Assembly (NCBI RefSeq): GCF_002927635.1
Contig: NZ_PRDS01000003.1
Span: 62,001-126,000, forward strand
Direction: 5' to 3'
Source: Albidovulum inexpectatum
GTDB taxonomy: Bacteria; Pseudomonadota; Alphaproteobacteria; Rhodobacterales; Rhodobacteraceae
Length of the DNA: 64,000 bases
The notes under the pieces are model-generated. The model ran no database searches, was not told the DNA's origin, and saw only the letters and a program-made list of their open reading frames with translations. Positions 48,367 to 56,184 of this stretch are shown here, piece by piece; the first letter of the stretch is position 1; each line of letters begins with the position of its first letter. The translations under genes and the position numbers were made by a program.

Positions 48367-49944
48367 TCAGACCATCTCGTCGGGTAGAACGGGAACGGGC
48401 GCCGCCCATCGTTCAGTCGCCTTCAAATCGAAGGGCAGCACGAAGCCGCGGCGGTTCTCCGGGCGATTGCGCGCATTCTCGAACGCCAGGGCACGCCACG
48501 CGCCAATCGCGCGGCACGGATCGAAGAATTCCTCGCCCGCATTCTCGGGCAGCCAGTGCGCCAGGATGCGTCGGCGCAATTCGTGTACCTGAACATGATT
48601 TCGCAGCACGACGCCCGCCTCGGTGTCCCAACGCAGGCTGCGGCCGTTCAGGTTCGCCGAAGACACGATCGCCGCGCGATCGTCGAAGATCGATACCTTG
48701 GAATGGATATAGACCAGGGGCGCGCCGCACAGGCTGGCGCGCTCATGCGTTCCATCCTTCGCGGGCTCGACGGGACAGGGCCGGGCGGGGGCCCCGACGA
48801 ACATGCGGTTGCCGAAGGCCCGGCGCAGGATCCGCAGCGAGCGCGCCTGAAGCCATTCGCCCAGGCGCGTGTCGATATCGTCGCTGTTGTCGAAGGCCAC
48901 ATCGTCCGGGGCCGCGGGCAGCATGACAATCAGGCACAAGGCCGGTTTCTCGCGCGCCACTTGCGCCAATTGGCGGGCAAAGTCGCGATCGCGCAGATAC
49001 TGGGTTTCCAGGTAGATCAGCCGACTGCTCTGCCGGGCCAGCGCGATATGCCGATCCAGGATTTCGGTGCGGATGGGGCGCGGTCCGAAATGCAGCAGCC
49101 CCGGCCGAGGGGCCGAGATCGTTCGGATCAGATGCCGCGTGGCCTCGGGCCGCGTCGTCCCGGCGGTCAGGGCGATGAAACGCTCGACATGGGTCTGGGC
49201 CTCGCGGGCCGCCGGGCCGTCCAGCATGATCTGAACGTCCTGCCAGGTGTCGGGGCCCGGCCGGTCGTGCGCGGGCGTGTCATAGCGCCGTTCGTTCAGG
49301 TCCAGCCCGCCGATATAGACAAGCCGCCGGTCGAACACCGCGATCTTCTGGTGGTGCGTCGCGGGAAACAGCGCAGGCGGTGGCCAATAGGGCGCCCGCA
49401 GGGTGCCGTCGTCTGTCCGCTTCAGACGCGCCGCAAGTCCAGGCATCTCGACCAGGGCGTTTCGGCGCGCGCCCTCATCCAGGCCATTCAGCCAGGCTGC
49501 GTGGTGAACCAGGTGTCGGCGCACCAAAGGCCAGGTCAGAACGCGGGGCACAAGCCCGGTCCGCGCGCTGTGCATGGCGGCGACCACGTCCAGATCGGCC
49601 GTCTTGCCCGCGCATTCCCGCGCCGCGCACAGGATGCGCATGCTGCGCCAGGTCAGGCGATGCAGTTCGGGGCGGGCAATGGGGTCGAAGTCGGAAATGG
49701 CAAGGCGGATGCGCACCCCGCGCTTCAGCGTCGCAACGATCAGGTCGAACCAGGTCTGTCCGATGCGCCGAGCTTCGGGCGACCGCAATCGGGTCATGGG
49801 ATCGAAGATGCGAAAGCAGGCCCAGATTTCCGTTTGCGAGTCCAGAAAGGCCCGTTCGAGCGCCGGATAGCCCTCGGCCGCCGTGATCAACACGCGAAAG
49901 CCCGAGGAGCGGCTGGGTCGGAAATGGGCCATGCTGCGTTTCAT
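48367..49944 (-). CDS. Phospholipase D-like protein (cardiolipin synthase type)
   Basis: About 525 residues with two HKD half-sites: THHQKIAVFDRRLVYIGGLD near 196-216 and YIHSKVSIFDDRAAIVSSAN near 430. These form the active site of phosphatidyl-transferring enzymes. No membrane helix is visible, unlike classical cardiolipin synthases. The substrate may be phosphatidylglycerol or another lipid. The ATG at 49944 is uncertain because the GGAG is very close. 49932 or a TTG at 49959 are alternatives. It has its own EcfG promoter and lies downstream of the stress kinase. Confidence 0.87.
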   Translation of the reverse strand: MKRSMAHFRPSRSSGFRVLITAAEGYPALERAFLDSQTEIWACFRIFDPMTRLRSPEARRIGQTWFDLIVATLKRGVRIRLAISDFDPIARPELHRLTWRSMRILCAARECAGKTADLDVVAAMHSARTGLVPRVLTWPLVRRHLVHHAAWLNGLDEGARRNALVEMPGLAARLKRTDDGTLRAPYWPPPALFPATHHQKIAVFDRRLVYIGGLDLNERRYDTPAHDRPGPDTWQDVQIMLDGPAAREAQTHVERFIALTAGTTRPEATRHLIRTISAPRPGLLHFGPRPIRTEILDRHIALARQSSRLIYLETQYLRDRDFARQLAQVAREKPALCLIVMLPAAPDDVAFDNSDDIDTRLGEWLQARSLRILRRAFGNRMFVGAPARPCPVEPAKDGTHERASLCGAPLVYIHSKVSIFDDRAAIVSSANLNGRSLRWDTEAGVVLRNHVQVHELRRRILAHWLPENAGEEFFDPCRAIGAWRALAFENARNRPENRRGFVLPFDLKATERWAAPVPVLPDEMV

Positions 49945-49985
49945 CGCTCCGTTCGACAATCATGGGCAAGGGCATTGCCCGAGAC

Positions 49986-50011
49986 AACGCCCCTTCGCCC
50001 TGTCGGGTTCC
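49986..50011 (-). promoter_or_regulatory. EcfG-type stress promoter of the phospholipase D-like gene
   Basis: On the minus strand GGAAC (50011-50007), 17 bases, then CGTT (49989-49986). It sits at the stop of the kinase gene, 42 bases before the likely start. Confidence 0.78.
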
Positions 50012-50012
50012 C

Positions 50013-51761
50013 TCACGAGGCTGGAACGGGATCATCCCGCGTGTCGCTGGTCGAGTCGTCGGCGACATTTCTGGGGCGAAAGACAAGGGTCACGCGATAG
50101 GTGCCTTCAGAGACGTCCTTCACCAGCTCTCCGTCAAGTTGGGTGGCAAAGGCGTCAAGCAATTGCCCACCCAGCCCGCCATCGAAGCTGGGCGCTTCGG
50201 GGTCGTCGTCGCCCACGACGGAATTGGCCAGTTCGACCTCGATCCTGCCATCGGATGTCTGGCGCAGGGCAATCGAGACCTGTGGAGGCCGGTCGGACGG
50301 GCTGCCGGCATATTTGAAGGCATTCGTCAGGGCCTCGGTCACGAACAGCGCGACGGGAACCGCCTGTTCGGGATCAAGCGTTACGGGGGCAAGATCCTCG
50401 ACCAATTCCACGCGACGTTCGGGATCGGCGAACATGCCCGAAAGCTGACGAACGATCCCGTGAACCAGCTCATCCAGCCGGATCATCGCAAGCGATGAGG
50501 ATTGGTAGAGCAGCCGATGCACGTCGGCCAGGCTTGTCACGCGCGCCTGCAGACGCTGCAGCAATGCGCGCGACTCTGCCGTGCGTGCCCGGCGCATCTT
50601 CAGGTTCATGATCGAGGCGATCAGTTGCAGGTTGTTCTTGACCCGGTGGTGGACCTCGCGCAGCAGCACTTCCTTTTCGGCCAGCGCGGTTTCCAGTTCG
50701 GCCTCTTCGGTGCGGATCGTCTCGGCCATCCGCTCGAAAGCGGCTGCAAGCGAGCGCAGCTCCTGTGGCGCCCGGGTCAGACCGGCAGGCAGTGGCGCAT
50801 TCCGGTTCTCGCCGAATTCGTCGATAGCCCGGTTCAACGTGCGCACATGTCGCACGACCAGGCGTTCCGCGGCAAACAGGGCAATGACCAGGCTGACGAT
50901 CCACATGGCCAGGGGCAGAAGGATCGGACCCGCCGCATGGGCCGCGCCCAGTTCCGGCACGGCGGATCGGGGCCAGATCGACAAGGCGTAATACTGTCCC
51001 AACGATAACGGGACGAGCGCGAATATCGCCGACTTTCCGGCAGCCGTTTCGTCCAGAAATACCCGCTCCGGATGGCCAACAAGGTCGGCAAGCGTCACGC
51101 CCCCTGGCAGGGATTGGCCCACCTCTTCCAGATCTTGCTGGGTGGACAGGATACGCCCGGTTCGGTCGAACAGGATCAGATCGTCGGCTGTGGCATTGCC
51201 GATCCGGGGCGGGGTGGCATTGACCTTCGAATAAGGAACGGAGACGGCAACATGGGCTGCGACGCGGCCGGTTGCGTCGCGGATCGGATGCTGGATGAAC
51301 AGCACATCCTCGCCCGAAAAGGGGGCATCAAGCAGCATGCCCGCAAGGCGCGTCTCGGCCCCCAGAAACTGGCGCGCGCCTTCGGCGAAGGGGCGGTCGC
51401 CAAGATCGCCCTGGGACGAACACATGAAGCGACCATTCACGTCATACTGGACGATGAAGGAAAACAGGGCCGAGTCGCGGCCCAGTGTCCGCAGGATGTC
51501 GTTGCACCGCTCTGGCGTGACAGGGCCGGCCGGGGCAAGGATCCGGGCCAGCGTTTCGGTCACGCCGGTGGCGCGCTCCATCGCGATCAGCTCTTCGGTC
51601 GTGGCGCGACGCGTGGCGCCAAGCACCGTGTCTTCGGCCCGTGCGCGTGCCTCGCGGCTAAGCGCGGTGGATTGCAAGGACGCAACAAGGCCCAGGGGCA
51701 ACAATGCGAACGCCAGCATCAAGGCCAGGCGCCCGCCCAGATGAGACAGGAAAGGGCTCAT
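50013..51761 (-). CDS. HisKA_2 sensor histidine kinase of the general stress response
   Basis: A 582-residue membrane kinase. It has an N-terminal helix (LALMLAFALLPLGLVASL), a periplasmic sensor of about 250 residues with PAS/Cache-like features (VAAHVAVSVPYSKV; DLILFDRTGRILSTQQ), a second helix near 280-300, a HAMP-like segment, and a HisKA_2 box with the phospho-His in EVLLREVHHRVKNNLQLIAS. A HATPase domain follows (ALFVTEALTNAFKYAG). Kinases of this type phosphorylate PhyR. It is downstream of nepR-ecfG in one operon. The signal is unknown. Confidence 0.9.
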   Translation of the reverse strand: MSPFLSHLGGRLALMLAFALLPLGLVASLQSTALSREARARAEDTVLGATRRATTEELIAMERATGVTETLARILAPAGPVTPERCNDILRTLGRDSALFSFIVQYDVNGRFMCSSQGDLGDRPFAEGARQFLGAETRLAGMLLDAPFSGEDVLFIQHPIRDATGRVAAHVAVSVPYSKVNATPPRIGNATADDLILFDRTGRILSTQQDLEEVGQSLPGGVTLADLVGHPERVFLDETAAGKSAIFALVPLSLGQYYALSIWPRSAVPELGAAHAAGPILLPLAMWIVSLVIALFAAERLVVRHVRTLNRAIDEFGENRNAPLPAGLTRAPQELRSLAAAFERMAETIRTEEAELETALAEKEVLLREVHHRVKNNLQLIASIMNLKMRRARTAESRALLQRLQARVTSLADVHRLLYQSSSLAMIRLDELVHGIVRQLSGMFADPERRVELVEDLAPVTLDPEQAVPVALFVTEALTNAFKYAGSPSDRPPQVSIALRQTSDGRIEVELANSVVGDDDPEAPSFDGGLGGQLLDAFATQLDGELVKDVSEGTYRVTLVFRPRNVADDSTSDTRDDPVPAS

Positions 51762-51766
51762 GCGGG

Positions 51767-52327
51767 TCAGGTCACGGTAAAGGTCGAATTGGAAAGGGCC
51801 GCGCGGGTGCCGGTTTCGGCCTCGATCACCGGGCTTTCCCCGTCATCCAGCCCCATCAGCTCGGCCAGGCGCTTGCGCGCGCGGTTCACGCGGCTCTTGA
51901 TCGTACCGACCGCCACGCCAAGCATGTTCGCGACGTCTTCATAGGAAAAGCCTTCGGCGCCGACGAGAACAAGAACCTCGCGATGTTCGTCGGAAAGCTG
52001 CGCAAAGGCACGTTCGAAATCGGACATGGCCAGGTGGCCGTCATGTGACGGGCCCACGGCCATGCCACGGGTGTGAATGCTGTCCGGGTCCGAGACCTCG
52101 CGCCGGCGCTTGCGCCCGCGCGAGTAATAGGCGTTGCGCAGGATGGTGAACAGCCAGGCGCGCAGGTTGGTGCCCTGTTCGAACTTGTCGAAGTTGGACC
52201 AGGCCTTGACGATGGCCTCCTGGACCAGGTCGTCGGCATCGGCGGGGTTGCGCGACAGGCTGAGCGCAAAGGCCCGCAATGCCGGCACATGGTCCACTAT
52301 GGCGTCACGCGGATCGACGTCGCTCAT
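51767..52327 (-). CDS. ecfG: ECF sigma factor EcfG (general stress sigma)
   Basis: A 186-residue sigma factor with region 2 (ADADDLVQEAIVKAWSNFDK; LRAWLFTILRNAYYSRGRKR) and region 4 (LSDEHREVLVLVGAEGFSYE; GVAVGTIKSRVNRARKRLAE). The sequence and neighbourhood (nepR overlapping upstream, kinase five bases downstream, phyR divergent) identify the ECF15/EcfG group. NepR holds it inactive until phosphorylated PhyR captures NepR. It then reads GGAAC/CGTT promoters, of which ten occur here. Confidence 0.95.
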   Translation of the reverse strand: MSDVDPRDAIVDHVPALRAFALSLSRNPADADDLVQEAIVKAWSNFDKFEQGTNLRAWLFTILRNAYYSRGRKRRREVSDPDSIHTRGMAVGPSHDGHLAMSDFERAFAQLSDEHREVLVLVGAEGFSYEDVANMLGVAVGTIKSRVNRARKRLAELMGLDDGESPVIEAETGTRAALSNSTFTVT

Positions 52328-52551
52328 TTCGTCGCGCCCTTCCGTTTCAGTTGCTCGATCAACTGGGTAAACCGTTCGGGTACCTGCTCTTCCAGCATGC
52401 GGCTATAGACGCGACGAAGGTTTTCCTCGATCTCGTCATCCGTCCTGTCCTTGCGGGGCTGGTCCCGATGCTGGTTCTGGGCGCCCGACTTCGACCGGTC
52501 CGCCGCGAGCCGGGCGCCATTTGCCGAATGCGTATTCTTCTGCTGTTCCAT
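52324..52551 (-). CDS. nepR: Anti-sigma factor NepR
   Basis: A 75-residue protein with the two-helix NepR core DDEIEENLRRVYSRMLEEQV followed by PERFTQLIEQLKRK. In the family this clamps EcfG and is released by phosphorylated PhyR. The start MEQQKNTHS at 52551 gives a normal size. The frame is open further upstream to 52782, across the stress promoters, which is not credible. Four-base overlap with ecfG couples their translation, suiting a sigma/anti-sigma pair. Confidence 0.92.
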   Translation of the reverse strand: MEQQKNTHSANGARLAADRSKSGAQNQHRDQPRKDRTDDEIEENLRRVYSRMLEEQVPERFTQLIEQLKRKGATK

Positions 52552-52706
52552 GCCTTCTGCCTTGTCCTTGATGGGCTTTGGGACCGCGTCCGGTCCCGCC
52601 CCGATGCCATGAGCCGTCTGTTCCGTTCCCCGTCGTCGTCCCCGGCTGGCCGTGGGCGCACGCCGGGACATGTTATCCGCTTTGCGAAAAAATTTCTCTC
52701 GCACGC

Positions 52707-52731
52707 GGAACTCAACGCGCGGATCTGCGTT
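52707..52731 (+). promoter_or_regulatory. EcfG-type stress promoter of phyR
   Basis: GGAAC (52707-52711), 16 bases, then CGTT (52728-52731), 44 bases before the phyR start. It interlocks with the nepR promoter on the other strand. Confidence 0.9.
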
Positions 52732-52738
52732 TGGTTCC
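52714..52738 (-). promoter_or_regulatory. EcfG-type stress promoter of nepR-ecfG-kinase
   Basis: On the minus strand GGAAC (52738-52734), 16 bases, then CGTT (52717-52714). It shares 18 base pairs with the phyR promoter, so the two cannot be occupied freely at once. It makes the sigma operon autoregulated. The rest of the 223-base gap has no gene. Confidence 0.9.
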
Positions 52739-52774
52739 CGCAGATGCAAAAATTTTTGAACGGAGCCGACACAG

Positions 52775-53593
52775 ATGAACACGACCGATCAGGCCGATCT
52801 TGCACAAAGGGTGGCCGAGGCGCTGCCGTATCTGCGCCGTCACGCGCGCGCGCTGACCGGTAGTCAGGAAACCGGCGACCGCTATGCAGCCGCCGCGCTC
52901 GAGGCGATCCTGGCCGAAGAGTCGCTTCAGGAGGAACTGCAGCGTGAGTCCGACCCCCGCATTGGGCTGTTCAGGGTCTTCCATTCCGTCTGGGCGTCGG
53001 CCGGCGCACCGGTTGGGGTGCCCGACTCGCCGCTTTCGGAACGCGCCCAGCGACGGTTGTCGGCCCTGACGCCGCGTTCGCGCGAGGCCCTGTTGCTGCA
53101 TTCGATCGAGGGTTTCACGCCCGAGGAAATCGGCCGCGTGATGGAGGTCGAGCCCGATCATGCCCGCGAACTGGTGCAGATCGCCCGCTCCGAGATGAAA
53201 AAGGCCGTATCCGGCAAGGTCATGGTGATCGAGGATGAACCCGTCATCGCCATGGACATCTGCGCCATTGTCGAGGAGATGGGCCACGCCGTGACGGGCG
53301 TGGCGCGAACGCATGCGCAGGCGCTGGATCTTGCCGGGCGGGAAAAGCCCGACCTGATCCTGGCCGACATCCAGCTGGCGGACAATTCCTCGGGGATCGA
53401 TGCCGTCAATGACATCCTGGCGCAGTTCGACGACCTGCCGGTGATCTTCATCACGGCCTTCCCCGAAAGGCTATTGACCGGGGCGCGGCCCGAACCGGCC
53501 TTCCTGATTTCGAAACCCTACCAGGAAGACCAGGTTCGCTCGGCTGTCAGCCAGGCGATGTTCTTTTCCTCGACCGAGACGCTGTTTTCATAA
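52775..53593 (+). CDS. phyR: General stress response regulator PhyR (anti-anti-sigma)
   Basis: A 272-residue protein with an EcfG-like mimic domain first (about 5-140; LRRHARALTGSQETGDRYAA; LLLHSIEGFTPEEIGRVM) and a receiver second (146-262). Receiver residues are intact: E153/D154 acidic pocket, phospho-Asp D198 in ILADIQL, T227 and K247. Phosphorylation frees the sigma-like domain to bind NepR. A perfect EcfG promoter precedes it and a hairpin terminator follows. Confidence 0.97.
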   Translation: MNTTDQADLAQRVAEALPYLRRHARALTGSQETGDRYAAAALEAILAEESLQEELQRESDPRIGLFRVFHSVWASAGAPVGVPDSPLSERAQRRLSALTPRSREALLLHSIEGFTPEEIGRVMEVEPDHARELVQIARSEMKKAVSGKVMVIEDEPVIAMDICAIVEEMGHAVTGVARTHAQALDLAGREKPDLILADIQLADNSSGIDAVNDILAQFDDLPVIFITAFPERLLTGARPEPAFLISKPYQEDQVRSAVSQAMFFSSTETLFS

Positions 53594-53602
53594 GGCCCGG
53601 GA

Positions 53603-53623
53603 CCGCGGGGTCTTGCCCCGCGG
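53603..53623 (+). terminator. Hairpin after phyR
   Basis: CCGCGGGG (53603-53610) pairs perfectly with CCCCGCGG (53616-53623) around TCTTG, ten bases beyond the stop. No strong T-run. Confidence 0.6.
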
Positions 53624-53782
53624 AACCATGGCGCCGCGTGAACCTTTCGTGTTCCCGTGCGTTGAGGTCTTGACGGGGCAGGACACAGGAATGTGGCCCG
53701 GGTGTCAGGCCCCGCAGTCAACGCATGGGAAGGCAGGATGAAGCGGCAACGTCGGCATAGACGGCAAAATGGTTGCGAAGCA

Positions 53783-54157
53783 TCATTCGGACAGCGCAGC
53801 CTGCAAGACCTGTTCCAGCGTGTTGGCGGTGAACGGACGTTCAAGGACGACAAAGCCGCGCTCGCGCCCCCGCTGTTCGGCAGCTTCGCCCACAAGGATG
53901 ACCCGCGTTCCCCAGTTTCGAAACGCTTCGCCCAGCGGGCCGCATTCAAGCTGATCGGGGTCGGCCTCGACGATTGCCAGATCGATACGCCTGGGGTTTC
54001 CGATGGTCTCGATGGCCTCTTGAAGGCATCGCGCGTGAATGACGTCACATTGCATCCCGCCGACGGCGCGCAGCGTTTCGCAGATGTCGGTCGCGACGAT
54101 GATGTTCTTCATGATGACCAGCGCGACGTGCCGGCCATGATCCTGCGCACCGATCAT
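53783..54157 (-). CDS. Stand-alone degenerate receiver protein
   Basis: A 124-residue protein with receiver-like order (VALVIMKNIIVATDICETLR; DLAIVEADP; RVILVG; FVVLERPF) but altered in every catalytic spot: no acidic pair after strand 1 (MKN), Glu64 where the phospho-Asp should be, and Arg instead of the conserved Lys before PF. The start at 54157 has AGGGGG eight bases upstream. It lies between phyR and a Crp/Fnr gene. It may act as a fixed-state binding protein in stress signalling (inference). Confidence 0.72.
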   Translation of the reverse strand: MIGAQDHGRHVALVIMKNIIVATDICETLRAVGGMQCDVIHARCLQEAIETIGNPRRIDLAIVEADPDQLECGPLGEAFRNWGTRVILVGEAAEQRGRERGFVVLERPFTANTLEQVLQAALSE

Positions 54158-54242
54158 GTATCGTCCCCCTTTCGGGAGTGTCTAACACGGGCCGCGCGAA
54201 AGGGAATTAAACTGTGACAAGTCCGATGAGGAAAGTTTCACG

Positions 54243-54974
54243 ATGGCCGACATAAGATGCACAGACTGTCCGTTGCGCAAATGCGACCTCTTCGTGCCCT
54301 TCTCGGATACCGAGATCATCGCGCAGCAAAGGTTCAAGTCGGGCGAACTGACCGCCGATCGCGGGACCGTCCTGCTGATGGAGGGGTCGTCCTCTCCCCA
54401 GCTCTTTACCGTGCTGGAAGGGATGGGCCTTCGTTACAAGACTCTTGAAGATGGCAGCCGGCAGGTTCTGAACTTTGTCTTTCCTGGCGACTTCATTGGT
54501 CTTCAGGCCGGCGTGATGGGAGAGATGCGCCATTCGGTGGAAGCCGTCACGCGCATGCGGCTGTGCGTGTTTCGTCGTCAGGACATATGGCAATTGTTTC
54601 GCGAAACACCTGAACGCGCCTATGACCTGACCTGGGTCGCGGCGGTCGAGGAACATTTCCTGGGTGAGGCCGTCGCCACCTTGGGACAGCGCAGCGCGAT
54701 GGAGCGGATTGCCTGGGCTTTCCTGCGCATCTTCCGCCGGCTGGAGGCGCTTGGCCTGTCCACCGGCACATCCGTGCCTCTGCCCTTTCGGCAGCAGGAT
54801 CTGGCGGATGCGCTGGGCCTGTCGGTGGTTCATGCCAACAAGACGCTCAAGCGGCTCGAGGAGCGGCAGCTTGCATCATGGCGCGGAGGGCGGCTGAGCA
54901 TCGGCGATTTCAAGGAACTTGCGCGGATCGGTCTGACCGATGACGAGCCCCCGGCGAAGCGGCCGCTGATGTAG
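54243..54974 (+). CDS. Crp/Fnr-family transcriptional regulator
   Basis: A 243-residue protein with an N-terminal Cys cluster (CTDCPLRKC, residues 6-14), a cyclic-nucleotide-type sensor barrel (GTVLLMEGSSSPQLFTVLEG; FVFPGDFIGLQAG) and a C-terminal winged helix (FRQQDLADALGLSVVHANKT). The short Cys cluster recalls the N-terminus of Fnr/FixK relatives but lacks the usual further Cys, so an iron-sulfur site is unproven. No EcfG site is seen upstream. Confidence 0.88.
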   Translation: MADIRCTDCPLRKCDLFVPFSDTEIIAQQRFKSGELTADRGTVLLMEGSSSPQLFTVLEGMGLRYKTLEDGSRQVLNFVFPGDFIGLQAGVMGEMRHSVEAVTRMRLCVFRRQDIWQLFRETPERAYDLTWVAAVEEHFLGEAVATLGQRSAMERIAWAFLRIFRRLEALGLSTGTSVPLPFRQQDLADALGLSVVHANKTLKRLEERQLASWRGGRLSIGDFKELARIGLTDDEPPAKRPLM

Positions 54975-54989
54975 AATGGCGCGCCCAAG

Positions 54990-55125
54990 CGAGCGCCGAG
55001 AACTGGATCGCGCCGGCATATCGTCATGTCTGCCTGTCGTGCCCTGCCGCCCGAACGCTCGTCTGTTTTCGTCGCATGGATCTTGCCCTCGGTGCTTGAA
55101 GCGGTGCCGGGCGGGTTCCCATATC
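54990..55125 (-). ncRNA. Candidate EcfG-driven small RNA (or 17-codon peptide) with no recognised gene
   Basis: A perfect EcfG promoter (55154-55130, minus strand) points leftward into the 265-base gap beyond the Crp/Fnr gene, where I recognise no protein gene. The only short frame with a plausible start encodes a 17-residue basic peptide ending at 55024. GC-rich inverted segments near 54990-55020 could end a transcript. EcfG-dependent small RNAs are known in other alphaproteobacteria (for example GsrN in Caulobacter). The extent given is a guess. Confidence 0.35.
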
Positions 55126-55129
55126 GATA

Positions 55130-55154
55130 AACGACAGGACGGGCGGCCGGTTCC
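55130..55154 (-). promoter_or_regulatory. Orphan EcfG-type stress promoter
   Basis: On the minus strand GGAAC (55154-55150), 16 bases, then CGTT (55133-55130). It lies back to back with the host-attachment operon promoter: the two -35 boxes form the palindrome GGTTCCGCCGGAACC. Confidence 0.75.
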
Positions 55155-55157
55155 GCC

Positions 55158-55182
55158 GGAACCGGCCGCGCCCCGGGACGTT
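55158..55182 (+). promoter_or_regulatory. EcfG-type stress promoter of the host-attachment/MgtC/DUF4112 operon
   Basis: GGAAC (55158-55162), 16 bases, then CGTT (55179-55182), 58 bases before the first start. Confidence 0.85.
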
Positions 55183-55239
55183 GGAAACCAGACATGATGC
55201 CGGGATCTTCCCGGCCTGACGGAGAGGGAGACAGGTTTC

Positions 55240-55701
55240 ATGACCAGAACCAGGCTGAAGGATGGTGACTGGATCGTCGTTGCCGATGGCGAAAAGGCGC
55301 TGTTCCTGCGCAATCTGACCGATCACGAGAACCCGCATTTCCAGGTCGTGCGCGTGAAGGAGCAGGACAACCCGCCGAACCGCGACCAGGCGACGGATCG
55401 TCCCGGCCGGATGCCCGATGCGGGTCCGGGCCAGCGTTCGGCCCTGGACGAAGCCGACTTCCATCGCCTGGCCAAGGAACGCTTTGCCGAGGATCTGGCC
55501 GAGATCCTGTACAAGCGGGCGGTGGCGGGCGCCTATGACCGGCTGATCGTGGTCGCCAGCCCGATGGTTCTGGGCGTCCTGCGCGAGAACTGGCACGACG
55601 AGGTCAGAAAGCGCCTGGTCGCCGAGATCCCCAAGACCCTGACCAATCACCCGATCGACGAGATCGAGCGCATGGTCAAGGAAAGCCTCGACGAAGCCTG
55701 A
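55240..55701 (+). CDS. Host attachment family protein (baeRF-like)
   Basis: A 153-residue soluble protein of the family annotated as host attachment protein (AtsE-like), related to archaeal/eukaryotic release factor-1 domains. Conserved parts are WIVVADGEKALFLRNL, FHRLAKERFAEDLAEILYKR, AYDRLIVVASPMVLGVLREN and VAEIPKTLTNHPIDEIERMV. The biochemical role is not settled. The family is often stress-induced. First gene of a three-gene operon under an EcfG promoter. Confidence 0.85.
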   Translation: MTRTRLKDGDWIVVADGEKALFLRNLTDHENPHFQVVRVKEQDNPPNRDQATDRPGRMPDAGPGQRSALDEADFHRLAKERFAEDLAEILYKRAVAGAYDRLIVVASPMVLGVLRENWHDEVRKRLVAEIPKTLTNHPIDEIERMVKESLDEA

Positions 55702-55704
55702 ACC

Positions 55705-56184
55705 ATGGGGCCGATCGAAACAGACGCGTTTGTCTGGCGGCTTGGCGCGGCGATCCTGTGCGGGCTGATCCTTGGGATCGACCGCGAGCTGCGCAACAAG
55801 CCTTTGGGGCTGCGTTCCTACGTCATCGTCTGTGCCGCATCGGCGGCCTGGGCGATGACCGCGATCGACTTCGCCTTTCAGATGGCCCGCGCCCAGCCGG
55901 ACCTTGCCGCCGACCCGACCCGGGTGATTCAGGGGCTGGTCGGCGCGATCGGCTTTCTTGGCGCGGGCGCGATCCTTTCGCGCAAGCAGGACGGCCATTT
56001 GAAGGGAGTCGCGTCGGGCGCCACGATATGGGCGTCGGGTGCGGTCGGCATGGCGTGCGGCACGGGCCAGATCGTCCATGCGCTGATCGTGTCGGTGGCA
56101 TTGGCGCTGGTTCTGAACCTGTATGAATTCGCCGTCCGGCGTCTTGGTCCAGCAAATGCGTCGATGCCGAGGGACGACCGATGA
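55705..56184 (+). CDS. MgtC/SapB family membrane protein
   Basis: A 159-residue protein with four or five membrane helices and the MgtC signature: RLGAAILCGLILGIDRELRN, KPLGLRSYVIVCAASAAWAM, GLVGAIGFLGAGAILSRKQD and GVASGATIWASGAVGMACGT. It lacks the long C-terminal ACT-like domain of MgtC proper, as in SapB. Family members support growth under magnesium limitation or envelope stress. It begins three bases after the previous stop. Confidence 0.9.
   Translation: MGPIETDAFVWRLGAAILCGLILGIDRELRNKPLGLRSYVIVCAASAAWAMTAIDFAFQMARAQPDLAADPTRVIQGLVGAIGFLGAGAILSRKQDGHLKGVASGATIWASGAVGMACGTGQIVHALIVSVALALVLNLYEFAVRRLGPANASMPRDDR

Noticed and set aside
48391-48412. GGAAC and CGTT at the end of the phospholipase D-like gene
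   Set aside because: The spacer is only 13 bases and no gene starts after it.
50337-50370. GGAAC followed by CGTT inside the kinase gene
   Set aside because: The spacer is 18 bases and it lies within coding sequence pointing the wrong way for any neighbour, outside the 16-17 base EcfG rule.
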